The notes under the pieces: generated by a model
What the model was told of the DNA's origin: nothing
What the model saw: the letters and a program-made list of their open reading frames with translations, nothing else
The model's database searches: none
Program-made: the position numbers and the translations under genes
Shown here: positions 1 through 22,700 of the stretch, one piece after another
Numbering within the stretch: position 1 is the stretch's first letter
Layout: every line of letters begins with the position of its first letter
Source of the DNA: Nematostella vectensis
Lineage: Eukaryota > Cnidaria > Anthozoa > Actiniaria > Edwardsiidae
DNA: 64,000 nucleotides
NCBI RefSeq assembly: GCF_932526225.1
Contig: NC_064037.1
Coordinates: 3,374,996 to 3,438,995 of the forward strand
Reading direction: 5' to 3'

Positions 1-169
1 CCCTTTTTTGCGTAGGAAAACTTGGCATAGATTTTTTTTCTTAGCTGACTTTGAGCGCTCTGTCACGATGCTTGAACCGACCAGCCATGCACCCAACTGA
101 CATTTCGGTCGGCTTGGAAGACGCTTGTCAAACAAACATATTTTCCCGCCCTGACCCGGACCTGTCAAA

Positions 170-304
170 ACCACTTGATAAAATCTTATGCACCAGCGCC
201 CTAAGGGGAGCCGTCAGGTTTTCCCATTTCTTGTTTACATGAGGTCGCTTTTTGACTTGACGGCTCCCATTAGGGCGCGGGTGTGTAAGATTTGATCAAG
301 TGGT
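170..304. repeat. Hairpin inverted repeat
   Basis: Two arms of about 48 bp (170-217 and 255-304) are near-perfect reverse complements around a loop of roughly 37 bp. Each arm runs from ACCACTTGAT to GGAGCCGTCA. There is no coding content. It resembles a foldback or MITE-type element. Confidence 0.75.
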
Positions 305-1195
305 AGACAATCGTCGAGGAAGAGCTTCTTTTATCACAAATATAAAAGACGGCCAGCCAATGAAAGGAATATAGAAAATTGCACACAGCGCATACTGGGA
401 AAAAGAGTGCCCGCCATGTTTGGTTGTGAGTCGTGTTGGAGAGAGTCGATGAGACGAAGAATAAAAAGGTCGCTTTTAGCACATAATTTGTGGGCCTCAT
501 ACTTTAGCGGAGCTCGCGCGAAACACCCCGCGCGCGATTCTACTTTTGAATCGCGTGGAAAAATTATATACAACTATAAAGAAAGCAGTCCATTGAGGGC
601 GCTTATCTCATTTTGGCGGAAAATACCAGCTTCTGAATCTATTGAGAACACAACTTTATTTGAGATAAACTGAAACGACAGAAAAATGGTGTTAGACTTT
701 TAATAAATTGATGATAATATAGTTGTAATGTGATAATGTCAATGCGTGGTTTACACCATATTCAAGTGGTGCTTGTTGGAATTTGTAGGGGAGAGGGGAG
801 GGGACGCTTATTGGGAAGAGGTCGCTTATTCCAAAATCCGAAGTCGAGTGGAGGGGGATGCTTATTGGGGAGGGGGCGCTTATTCAAAGGATGACACTTA
901 GTCGAATCATTACGGTACATGTACATAACAAGACATGATCAAATGCGCTTCACATGTGACTGATATTAGACGTCGTCGGTGTCGGGGCCCCGTCTCGATG
1001 CATTCAAATGGTAGATTTTTACACTAAAGTTAGAATTTTCACTTGGCTGGAGATGGCTCATATCCCCCGAGATAACTCGCTTAATGTGAACAGGCCGTAA
1101 TACAGGTCAATGGGGTGAGGGACAAGACGAGGGTTTTTAAGTCCCCAATCTAGATAGCCAGGATAACTCGAATTCTTCACTACTCAAACTCGGGT

Positions 1196-1351
1196 CAGTA
1201 GCGGATCTAGGGGGAGGGTTTAGGGGGTTTAAACCTCCTCCTTTGCTGGGCGTCCAGAAAGCCATATGTAACAAAACATACTCCCATTCCCCCTTTGTCA
1301 CTCAACGAAACATCCCCCCCCCCCTTTAGCGAAAAGCTAGATCCGCCCCTG
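1196..1351. mobile_element. MITE-like element with GCGGATCTAG ends
   Basis: The left end reads AGTAGCGGATCTAGGGGGA and the right end CTAGATCCGCCCCTGCG, so the termini are inverted copies. The interior is G/C-run rich and non-coding. Ends of the type CAGGGGCGGATC are common in hAT-like MITEs of invertebrates. Family assignment is an inference; target-site duplication is not clear. Confidence 0.5.
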
Positions 1352-1774
1352 CGGGTAACTCAAATTCTTTTTTGACTCGAATTCGAATAACTCGCGTTTC
1401 CTGTTCTCTCGAGCTCGGATAACTCGAATTCCCCGCTGGGAATGAGCGCTTATAAGGATGATTTTTCACGTTTTCGTAAACGTGAATCTTAGAAATATGA
1501 CGCTAATTATATTCCGGTTCAAAATTTTATTATATCTCGATAACTATTTGAATATAAGACAATATCCACATCCCTGCGCCACCAACATCACTTTCTAAAG
1601 CAGGGACGTGATTACAGCCATTAGACGAAATATGAACCAAGACTGTTTTAGACACAGTGTTTATTTATATTATCTAGCTTCTACACGTTTGATCAAACTT
1701 TCAAAAGGACACAATATGGACCAGACATTATTATCTGCAAATGCAAAAGCAAAACAACACATCAAACATGTTAG

Positions 1775-1988
1775 AGAGCTTCAACACGAACGGAATCAAA
1801 AACGGCGCGCGCGCTCATGAATTGCTGAAAAACGGCGTTGACGTCCGTCCGTGACAGGAAATCTCGAACGGCATTTTCCCTATTTTTACGTTCTATGCGC
1901 GCGGTCACGGACGTCAACGCCGTTTTTCAGCTATTCGTGAGCGTGCGCGCCGTTTTTGATGCCGTTCGTGTTGACTTGCTTAAGCTCT
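1775..1988. mobile_element. Long-arm inverted-repeat element
   Basis: The left arm (about 1775-1855) and right arm (about 1898-1988) are diverged reverse complements of roughly 80-90 bp, separated by a spacer of about 45 bp. Both arms include TCAAAAACGGCGCGC and GAAAAACGGCGTTGACGTCC. The outermost bases form AGAGAGCTT / AAGCTCTCT. It is GC-rich compared with its surroundings and non-coding, consistent with a foldback or MITE-like insertion. Confidence 0.7.
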
Positions 1989-2154
1989 CTATTATCTTTG
2001 CTTACGCTGACGTCGAAAATTGGATCCATTACAAACATCCTGTAAGCTAAGCTCAGCGCTAAACACAAAGCAGAGATAGGATAAATGAATACACAAATGA
2101 ATTTTATGTAGCCCGGTCAGCAAAGAAGTGCGAAGTCTATATGTCGTGCTTTTC

Positions 2155-6413
<4,259 letters not shown>

Positions 6414-7392
6414 TCAAAGAACTCTGAAACTTGTAATAAAGCCAGTATTTGCTAGAGAGGCGTCGATTTTACGCTGGCGCGACCTCATTGGCGTAAGTAA
6501 CCAGGGAATAATGTAGAGTATGCCAAGAATGATAATAATAATATAATAATGATCCTTGTTAGTAAAACTCTGAACGCAAAGTCAGTTTGATATAAGATTA
6601 GGCAAACTTAGCCTCTTTTATTTTTAGGACATTCTTTGAAAATCCACAGAGATTTTTTTTCTTTAAAGTTTTAAGTACAATTTTTTTGCGGATTTAACTA
6701 AATTTGCACCTGCCAAGCGCTACCCTTTTTTCACAGCTGCACTATCATCCGGGATACTGACGTGCTTTTCATAACAAAAACTTTAAAATAAAACTTCTCA
6801 TTACGTTATAAAGAAGATTAAATGACAACATAGGATCTATGAATATGAGATGATTTGTATCTTCTATTGTGAGTCTAAATACGCACTTAACCTTTATGCA
6901 AAAAGTGTTTTCATTTGATACTGAAGATCTGCAAGAAGCCCTCAGTTGCAGATATAGTTTTTCTCTGTTCAAGGGGACATGACGGGAAAACATGACTTAA
7001 CGCTTCAAATAAGCTCATTTCAGATCTAATAAGGCGGAATATTTATCTAAGTACTTAGTGAGTAATAGCAAACAAAATTTTAAAATTGATGCGACTTTTG
7101 TAAAGTGTCATTGAAATTTGAGCTTTTCGTCCCTAAGCTCATTTACATAGCGCAAGGATGATCAAGGAAAAAATATCTTTAAAAGCAAAAATCTGGGTTT
7201 GTGCATTTAGGCCTCACGTTATTTGTGTTTCAAAAATCAGTCCGGAATACAACGAACCGATGGCCATTGTAAGAAATTGTGTCTTCTTTCTCTATCTCGA
7301 ATTGCGAATTTTCCAGGTTTTTCCGTCAGGTCGTTCAAGGGTGATTTCCGTAGCATTGACTCTAACTATTATTCTCTACATTGGTATGTTTG

Positions 7393-7540
7393 CAGAGGCG
7401 TAGCCAGGATTTTAAACAGGAGGGGGCCCAAAAGGGACTTTCAAGGCATTTTCTCATGTATTTTAGATGTCTCATACATTTACTGTATTTTGGCTGCTAA
7501 AAGAGGGGGGCCCGGGCCCCCTAGGCCACCCCCCTGGCTT
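7393..7540. mobile_element. hAT-type MITE remnant
   Basis: It begins with CAGAGGCGTAGCCAGGATTT and ends near GGCCACCCCCCTGGCTT, with long G and C runs near the ends. Ends of the form CAGGGGCGTAGCCAGG are typical of hAT-derived MITEs in many animals. The assignment rests on the terminal motif only. Confidence 0.5.
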
Positions 7541-8012
7541 ACTTCGCATTTAATTCCTTTGCTTTAATAAAAACGGCCGAATTTTACGCGAGTGAACAGT
7601 GGCAAAGAATACATGAAACGCAGCATTATAGAAATGTGAGTGTGAAGGTGATGTTCATCGTGCAGATTGAGTATATTAGATATGAAAATCCAATAAGCGG
7701 TCTATAGCTACGATCTGTGCTATCCGCATATCCATTTCAATCAAGAGTGTTTCAATGCCGTGGTAAAAAAAAAAGGCAATTTCAGTGAATAGTCTGCATC
7801 CTTTAGTTTTCAAGAAGAAGGAGGAGGTACTCCTGCTTACAGAACTCCTGTTAGTTGGGCGGTCCCTCGAGTGTTTACCATTCCATGCATTTTTTCTATT
7901 ATTTGATTTATAGGTAAAAACAGTTCTCCGTTATAGGCCTTGAATTCGCCTCGCGGGACCGCAATGACCGCTGGGTACGTTTTGCCATCTTTATTCAAAG
8001 AATTTTAATTTT

Positions 8013-8498
8013 TTGTGTGGTACCGTAAGCGAGTCTTGGGTCTCAAAACTTTATAATAATTTCGTGAGCGACTTTCGTGTTCAGGAAAGATCAAAATACA
8101 TAAAAAAAAAACATTTCTTCTGTACTTATTTTGAATATATGAAATCCAAAATCATTCGAATGCTCGATGTTATTAATAAACAAGCGTTATTTTTTTCGAG
8201 ATCTAGATTTTTGGATGTATGTAGAACGGATAAACCTAAAATAAAAGACTTGTTGTTTGTCACAAAGCGGGGGGGATATCGAGGGATTGTGAAATCCGAA
8301 AGAGCTGTCAAATTCGCGACATGCACTTGTCTCACCTGCGCCAAAACAAACTTCACCTCGTTCTTAACAAAGTCACATGTAGAGAATACATCACGGCTTC
8401 TCCGTGGTTTTAATTTAGTCGAACTCTCTGAGTTACCAAGTAACATTTTAAATTTGAAACCATCAGAGTCACTACCATTAGAGACAATTTTAATTTAG
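8013..8498 (+). CDS. Unrecognised 161-codon open frame
   Basis: A single uninterrupted frame from ATG to stop with no motif I recognise. The product would be basic and contains CTCLTCAKTNF, the only Cys-clustered stretch. No splice sites tie it to another exon, and the surroundings are gene-poor and AT-rich. It may be a chance frame or a decayed gene. It is listed because its length is unusual for this base composition. Confidence 0.15.
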   Translation: MCGTVSESWVSKLYNNFVSDFRVQERSKYIKKKHFFCTYFEYMKSKIIRMLDVINKQALFFSRSRFLDVCRTDKPKIKDLLFVTKRGGYRGIVKSERAVKFATCTCLTCAKTNFTSFLTKSHVENTSRLLRGFNLVELSELPSNILNLKPSESLPLETILI

Positions 8499-8985
8499 AA
8501 ATTAGTTAATGTTTTTAAAAGGTAGACGAAAGATGAACACAATGACAATGCAAACAAACACAAATTTGCTCAAGTCAGTGATAAAGTAGATATTTAAAAA
8601 GTAGATATCTTCTACACACCAATTATTGAAATATTTCTAACTGCAAATTATTATACCGCTCTTGATACGAGAGCTTCTACTTCGCTTTTAAGCTCCTTCT
8701 TTGACGGATATAGCTACACATTGTATACACTCGGTAGCACCAAAAGCGAAACACAATTAGGAGTTTTTAATGACTGCACATGTACATGAAAAACACTTAA
8801 AAACAGCATAATCACGTGGTTTTTAATGAAACTACAATAACATAAACTCTCTTACAAATTCGCACAACAAATACGAAGAATTTGTCTCATAAACAGTTCG
8901 AGAGCAGGATTCAATATGAATGTATCTTTTCTTTAAGTTCGTAGTTCAGAGACTTGTCTTTACGCGTATCGTGGTAGTATTTAGT

Positions 8986-9315
8986 CTACGAGCGAGCGAT
9001 GGAGTTCCCAATGGGCGCTTTGACTCCCATTTCCAGCGCTTCTTGTATGATGGAGCAGAAACCGCAGCACCACGTCATCAGCAGATCATTCACGAAGCTT
9101 CCCTCGATTCCTTTCTGCTCTCTGACTTTGCCGCGGATTTGGGTCGCGAACCAAATATTCGCACACGGGACCATCAGGACGATACCACACATCAAGCAGT
9201 CTTCGCCCACTGCCTCAGCCGTCTTTCCGAACGTATAGCATGGCACACAGTACGTGGTCAAGCAAAGAGGAATATCGCTAAAGCAGCCGAAGAGACCGTT
9301 GCTGAATTGACCCAT
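8986..9315 (-). CDS. PLAC8 (cornifelin/placenta-specific 8) family protein
   Basis: A 109-residue protein encoded by one uninterrupted exon. It has the PLAC8 pattern: an N-terminal GLFGCFSD segment, then CLTTYCVPCYTFGKTAEAVGE, then a hydrophobic Cys-containing stretch (CLMCGIVLMVPCANI), the RGKVREQKGIEGS turn, and a second Cys-rich hydrophobic segment (WCCGFCSIIQEALEM). Family members are small Cys-rich membrane-associated proteins with varied roles in metal handling, cell-size control and differentiation; no specific role can be read here. The ATG at 9315 directly precedes the conserved region, and no upstream extension is evident. An upstream non-coding exon is possible. Confidence 0.85.
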   Translation of the reverse strand: MGQFSNGLFGCFSDIPLCLTTYCVPCYTFGKTAEAVGEDCLMCGIVLMVPCANIWFATQIRGKVREQKGIEGSFVNDLLMTWCCGFCSIIQEALEMGVKAPIGNSIARS

Positions 9316-10637
9316 CTTGAGGTGGAATTCTTCCCTTGTAGGTCGAGATAAACCCTGCTTTCTTCCTGGCTAGCGTTGTTCTGATATGCTACCACTACCG
9401 GTCGGATCGTTTTAGGCACACCCCAAGAGCACGTGGTACAGATATTCTCATTTTATTGGTTAATGCCTCATCATTATCGATGTCTCTAGGGGTTAAGTGT
9501 CCCCTGGGGTTATTTTGACGGGCAGAATTACCATGATTACAATAAAGCTGTAGCAGCTAATGCTAAGAATGCGGAAAAACTGAAAGGGAGCTTTCTTTTA
9601 GCATGTTTAGTCTTATCCCTATATAGTCTTATGTAAGACAAGGAGTAGTGTACACGCATTAGAGCATACCTTTGGAAATTGAAGGTTTTTATAACTAGAT
9701 CCATTGTATTATATTTAGAGGATGTCTCTTTCATGCACCTTACACATTGGACATATATCAGAACGGCACACGATAAGTACGTCTAAAAGCTTCTAAACTA
9801 TGCCAAAGGCTTTGAAGGTTTTTGTTGCAGGATAAACGAATCCGAATGATTCCAAATATAGGGAGATTATAGAAACCGATAATAAATTATACTGTTATGA
9901 AACTTTCATTGTTTTCTTCTTTGTTTTCAAGCTTGTGTCAGATGAATCTAGAATGATGTATTGTAATTTTAATCAAGGCGAACGATATTTGATATTGTAC
10001 TACTGGTATAATAGGAAGACAAACAGGTTTGAACTAGCAGGAGACTCCTGCGCATCCGCTTGTAGTTTTGGGCTCCCACTTGCAAAGGAGACTCGTTCCC
10101 AGTGCTTCCTAGCCTGCGTAGCGGCTCAAGGGAAGGGGAGGGAGCCGATACGCAGGCGAAGTGCTTCCTAGAGGTCAAAGGTTCTAGGAGTATAGAAAAT
10201 GTACCAGGGAATGGAGGCTTTATCGTCTTATTAGTCTTCTTTTATACGGCGGTGAGTTTTGGAGATAGGTAAAAATTCTTATTTTGAAATGTGAAGTTTA
10301 TTTGCATATATTTATTTTGAATTCATTGAAAGCCACTTAAAGCTGCAACTAACGATTTGCCTACGATTGTCTTTAATTCAAGTAATCTTTTATCGGAACA
10401 TTTGTCAAAGTAGCAATATCACCAGTTTACTTCCGGTCAATGACGTAACAATCTCCGACGATTTTTAACGGAAAACGCGAAAAACATGTAATAATTTAGA
10501 GCGGATTGCCTGTTAGATAGTGTAGGTTAACAGGTTATTTTGTCAAGGTTGAGGTTTCAATTAACTTCTAATGTGGGATTGCAAAACTTTTGAATGAGAC
10601 TTCTCAACAAATTCCTTCCACGATTGCCAAGTTTATA
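9316..10637. other. Intergenic, PLAC8 5' flank and MVK 3' flank
   Basis: No coding exon is visible. The only distinctive structure is a short hairpin at 10113-10157 bracketed by direct repeats (see separate entry). MVK polyadenylation signals cannot be pinned down uniquely. Confidence 0.5.
10101..10171. repeat. Short hairpin bracketed by 12-bp direct repeats
   Basis: AGTGCTTCCTAG occurs at 10101-10112 and again at 10160-10171. Between them CCTGCGTAGCGGCTC pairs with GAGCCGATACGCAGG around a purine-rich loop. This has the form of a tiny foldback insertion with a target-site duplication. Confidence 0.6.
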
Positions 10638-18074
<7,437 letters not shown>

Positions 18075-18317
18075 CGCATTTAATAAAGACTAGTCCTAGA
18101 CTAGCAAACTATCAAACTTTGTTTCGGTTTATAACAGCTGCCTCGTCCGCCATTTTGTATTGGCAATGACCGCTGACAGAACCACAGGCGCCACAGGAGG
18201 CTCAAATCTCTATTCGTCAGCTCATAAATTTTTATGAAATATTCGTCCTATAAAAACTCTTCTAAGCCTCTAGAAGTTTTTTTGGCCTCGTAAAGAGGGC
18301 CTATTTCTCCTTTTTTT

Positions 18318-18540
18318 CTTTATTTGCAACTAGGCGCAGATGTCGCACGATTACAAGGTTGTTGCTATGTATATGAGCACAATTTGATTCTGCACTTTAG
18401 AACGCATCAGGACTAAAAAAACGGACATTTTTTTTCTGCCATCTGAGCCTCGGCATGTTTTAAGCATGTTCTTAAAATTTGGTGAAATCTCAGGCTGGAC
18501 GTTCTTAAAAATGGCATTTGGTCTTTTTTTATACCTTTAC
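18318..18540 (-). repeat. Dispersed repeat, copy A
   Basis: On the minus strand this reads through TGAGATTTCACCAAATTTTA, a CTCAGATGGCAG motif, GATGCGTTCTAAA and TAGCAACAACCTTG in order. The same ordered motifs occur at 42762-42925 and, shorter, at 44386-44480, so these are copies of one interspersed family. No terminal repeats were identified. Confidence 0.7.
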
Positions 18541-18882
18541 ACCATGCATGCATGAATCATTTTTGACATGTTAAGCTATGTAACAAATACGCGTCACATT
18601 TTTGTAGTTTTTTTTTTTTAGATGAATCCAAGTTTGTTTGTACTTGGCACAAGTATTAGTCCCTCGTGATCCTTCGGAAAAATAAAATATAATTTGAAGT
18701 CGTGTCTTGACCACGGGAATTAGGATACTTTGTCAGCGATTTCTTAATAAAATTATCCAAAAATGCATTCCCAATTCGTATTGAATATTGTATTCAGCGA
18801 ATAAAATATCTCTAACCATTGTGCGAAATGTCCCCTGCCTCCCGATTCAGCGAAATCCTTTCTCGTTATATTTCTATTTCTC

Positions 18883-19058
18883 TTGTCTAAAAACCCACAC
18901 GATCGTTGTTTTCAACTCTCGAAACATTAGAACCTAAATACGAAGTTAGGTTCGGAGAACGTTCGGGCTAGTCACGAACACTCAAGAGGCTATGGTTACT
19001 CAGTACTGTTCAAATGTTTCGAGAGTTGAAAACAACGATCGCGTGGGTTTTTAGACAA
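18883..19058. mobile_element. MITE-like element with 46-bp inverted ends
   Basis: The left arm begins TTGTCTAAAAACCCACACGA and runs through GTTGTTTTCAACTCTCGAAA. The right arm is its reverse complement with one or two mismatches. The unique centre is about 80 bp and non-coding. Confidence 0.75.
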
Positions 19059-19777
19059 TACCCGCAATAATTGATCACGCTACTGTCATACAATGTTTTA
19101 TGTTATTAACATTCTAGAAAAGCGCAAAATCGTTATTCGATGAAGAAGCGGGGGCCATATGTTTGTACGAGTTTTATTTGATATTTAGTTTAGTTGATGG
19201 GGAAGAATTGTGAAAAAGTAATTAAAATAAAACAGAGGAAACAGTTTCAAGAAGGACATATTTGTTTAACAAATAATATAATTATAATAGAATATAAAAA
19301 AATAAAATATAAAATAATACATTAATTACAGTATTTACAGTAAACTCCCCTGTTACGTTATTTTGACATCGAAATTTAAATAATAGCAAATAAAAAATAT
19401 AGAAACCCTTCAGAAGGGATTTAAAAGCGTGAAACATAAAATATATATATTAAGCATAATTTAAATAATAATTTAGGTATGATATTCGTTGTGGAATTTC
19501 AGAAATAATCCACGTTCCATTTACCTTTTCTCATGGCCGTCATGGGCTCGTCACGCTAGGCACAATGGCTTACCAACGTGAAAAATGCAAAGTGAATTCA
19601 AAATAGACTACGCCCCCTTCAGTTTCCTTTGCAGCCGTCCGCGTTAGTCGGAGCACTTTCGAAACTGACCAACGCGGACGTCCACTTTCTCTTATGTGGG
19701 TTGACTACGCCCACCACCCTCCTCCAACACCCCAGGAATTTCCTTCATCCGTGGGAGTGGACTTTGTTCTGGAATTG

Positions 19778-22700
19778 TTAGAGGCCAAGGGACCCGTAAG
19801 AGGCCGAAAAAGACTCTTCTAAAAGGCTCTGATTGGCTGCCTCTCGGAAGCTCCGCCTTGTCCAGCCGTAGACTATAGAGTTTAGAAAGCCCTGCATAGG
19901 CGCTGTCAAGCCCTGCAAAACAGGATTGGAAAAGCATTATCAAATAAGGGTGGACCTTGGAACTTTTGAGGGAAGGGGGGGAGTTCAGTTGAGCAGGACT
20001 TTTTTTCATAAGCACGTCCCCCCTCCAAAAAAAAAAAGCCTTTTCCTCTTCAAAAGTTAAACAGTCGGCCTCTTGGTTTACCCTTGCCATCCAATTTTGG
20101 ATCACAAATGCCTGTGAAACGTATAAAGCCAGTCACACCTATCAAGAATCAAGGCTGCATGGAGCTGAGCAACTAAGCTGCACCGCTGTGCAGCCAAAGA
20201 AATGTGTCTCTATGCTACTGCAGCAGTTTCCAGATACGGAATTAGTTGCCACAGGCACCACCCCCCCCCCCCCAAGTCCCTTTTTGGGGGACCTTTGTAT
20301 ACATTTGGAACCTCCTGGTCCGGGTCACACTCACAGCCCCCCCTTAGAGTACTTCCAGCTTACAAAATAGACAACACAGTTTTACTTTTTTCTGATTCTG
20401 CTGTGTTGATGATTGTAGTATTGTCTTATTACCTGGATAACAAACAATGGGAAGTATTTCCTCAGTAGGATATTCGTGTTGTCCTCCTTCATGTCTCGGT
20501 CCAGATCAGTTGCTGCCACTATCAGTGCTGTGAAGAGATGTCAGGAATACCGTAAATGATCTAATAAATACTGGGGGCATTTATTAAAGTTTGAGGGTCT
20601 AATGGGGTGCATTCAATAGGTAGGAGGCGATTTGTAATAAAAAAAACATTAAATAAATTCTAGTTTTACCAGATATGTACCACTTTACATTTTAAAACCT
20701 AATAATATGTGGCCACGAATAATGCCCATGTGGAGCAGTAACACTTTTACTTATAGCTGAGAGGCCCCATATACTGACATGCTAACAGACTGAGCCATCT
20801 GTGCTGAGAGGCCCCATATACTGACGTGCTAACAGACTGAGCCATCTGTGCTGAGAGGCCCCATATACTGACATGCTAACAGACTGGGCCATCTGTGGTG
20901 AGAGACCTCATATACTGACGTGCTCACAAACTGGGCCATCTGTGGTGAGAGGCCCCATATACTGACATGCTAACAGACTGGGCCATCTGTGGCGAGAGGC
21001 CCCATATACTGACATGCTAACAGACTGGGCCACCTGTGGCGAGAGGCCCCATATACTGACGTGCTAACAGACTGAGCCATCTGCGACGAGAGGCCCCATA
21101 TACTGACATGCTAACAGACTGGGCCATCTGTGGTGAGAGGCCCCATATACTAACATGCTAACAGACTGGGCCATCTGTGGTGAGAGGCCCCATATACTGA
21201 CATGCTAACAGACTGGGCCATCTGTGGTGAGAGGCCCCATATACTGACATGCTAACAGACTGAGCCATCTGCGACGAGAGGCCCCATATACTGACATGCT
21301 AACAAACTGGGCCATCTGTGGTGAGAGGCCCCATATACTGACATGCTAACAGACTGGGCCATCTGTAGTGAGAGGCCCCATATACTGACGTGCTAACAGA
21401 CTGGGCCATCTGTAGTGAGAGGACCCATATACTGACGTGCTCACAAACTGGGCCATCTGTGGTGAGAGGCCCCATATACTGACATGCTAACAGACTGGGC
21501 CATCTGTGGCGAGAGGCCCCATATACTGACGTGCTAACAGACTGGGCCATCTGTAGTGAGAGGCCCCATATACTGACGTGCTAACAGACTGGGCCATCTG
21601 TAGTGAGAGGCCTCATATACTGACATGCTAACAGACTGAGCCATCTGCGGTGAGAGGCCCCATATACTGACGTGCTAACAGACTGGGCCATCTGTGGTGA
21701 GAGGCCCCATATACTGACGTGCTCACAAACTGGGCCATCTGTGGTGAGAGGCCCCATATACTGACATGCTAACAGACTGGGCCATCTGTGGTGAGAGGCC
21801 CCATATACTGACATGCTAACAGACTGGGCCATCTGTGGTGAGAGGCCCCATATACTGACATGCTAACAGACTGAGCCATCTGCGACGAGAGGCCCCATAT
21901 ACTGACATGCTAACAAACTGGGCCATCTGTGGTGAGAGGCCTCATATACTGACATGCTAACAGACTGGGCCATCTGTGGTGAGAGGCCCCATATACTGAC
22001 ATGCTAACAGACTGAGCCATCTGCGACGAGAGGCCCCATATACTGACGTGCTAACAAACTGGGCCATCTGTGGCGAGAGGCCCCATATACTGACGTGCTA
22101 ACAAACTGGGCCATCTGTGGCGAGAGGCCCCATATACTGACGTGCTAACAGACTGGGCCATCTGTAGTGAGAGGCCTCATATACTGACATGCTAACAGAC
22201 TGAGCCATCTGCGATGAGAGGCCCCATATACTGACGTGCTAACAAACTGGGCCATCTGTAGTGAGAGGACCCATATACTGACGTGCTCACAAACTGGGCC
22301 ATCTGTGGTGAGAGGCCCCATATACTGACATGCTAACAGACTGGGCCATCTGTGGCGAGAGGCCCCATATACTGACGTGCTAACAGACTGGGCCATCTGT
22401 AGTGAGAGGCCCCATATACTGACGTGCTAACAGACTGGGCCATCTGTAGTGAGAGGCCTCATATACTGACATGCTAACAGACTGAGCCATCTGCGGCGAG
22501 AGGCCCCATATACTGACGTGCTAACAGACTGGGCCATCTGTGGTGAGAGGCCCCATATACTGACGTGCTCACAAACTGGGCCATCTGTGGTGAGAGGCCC
22601 CATATACTGACATGCTAACAGACTGGGCCATCTGTGGTGAGAGGCCCCATATACTGACATGCTAACAGACTGGGCCATCTGTGGTGAGAGGCCCCATATA

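Larger units (their letters stand above)
1..2154. other. Gene-free flank with inverted repeats
   Basis: No convincing coding exon is seen; the short open frames here show no recognisable protein. The stretch holds a hairpin repeat at 170-304, copies of a GCTTATT-containing G-rich motif at about 780-895, a short element at about 1196-1351 whose ends read GCGGATCTAG and CTAGATCCGC, and a long inverted repeat at 1775-1988. Motifs reading GATAACTCG recur around 1070-1430 and look like an older repeat into which the 1196-1351 element was inserted. The final part is the 3' flank of the actin gene. Confidence 0.6.
18075..19777. other. Intergenic between MVK and the TMEM116-like gene
   Basis: Contains the MVK 5' flank with CCGCCATTTTG at about 18147-18157, the dispersed-repeat copy at 18318-18540, and an inverted-repeat element at 18883-19058. 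It also includes the 3' UTR side of the TMEM116-like gene. The AT-rich part at 19200-19500 shows nothing else recognisable. Confidence 0.6.
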
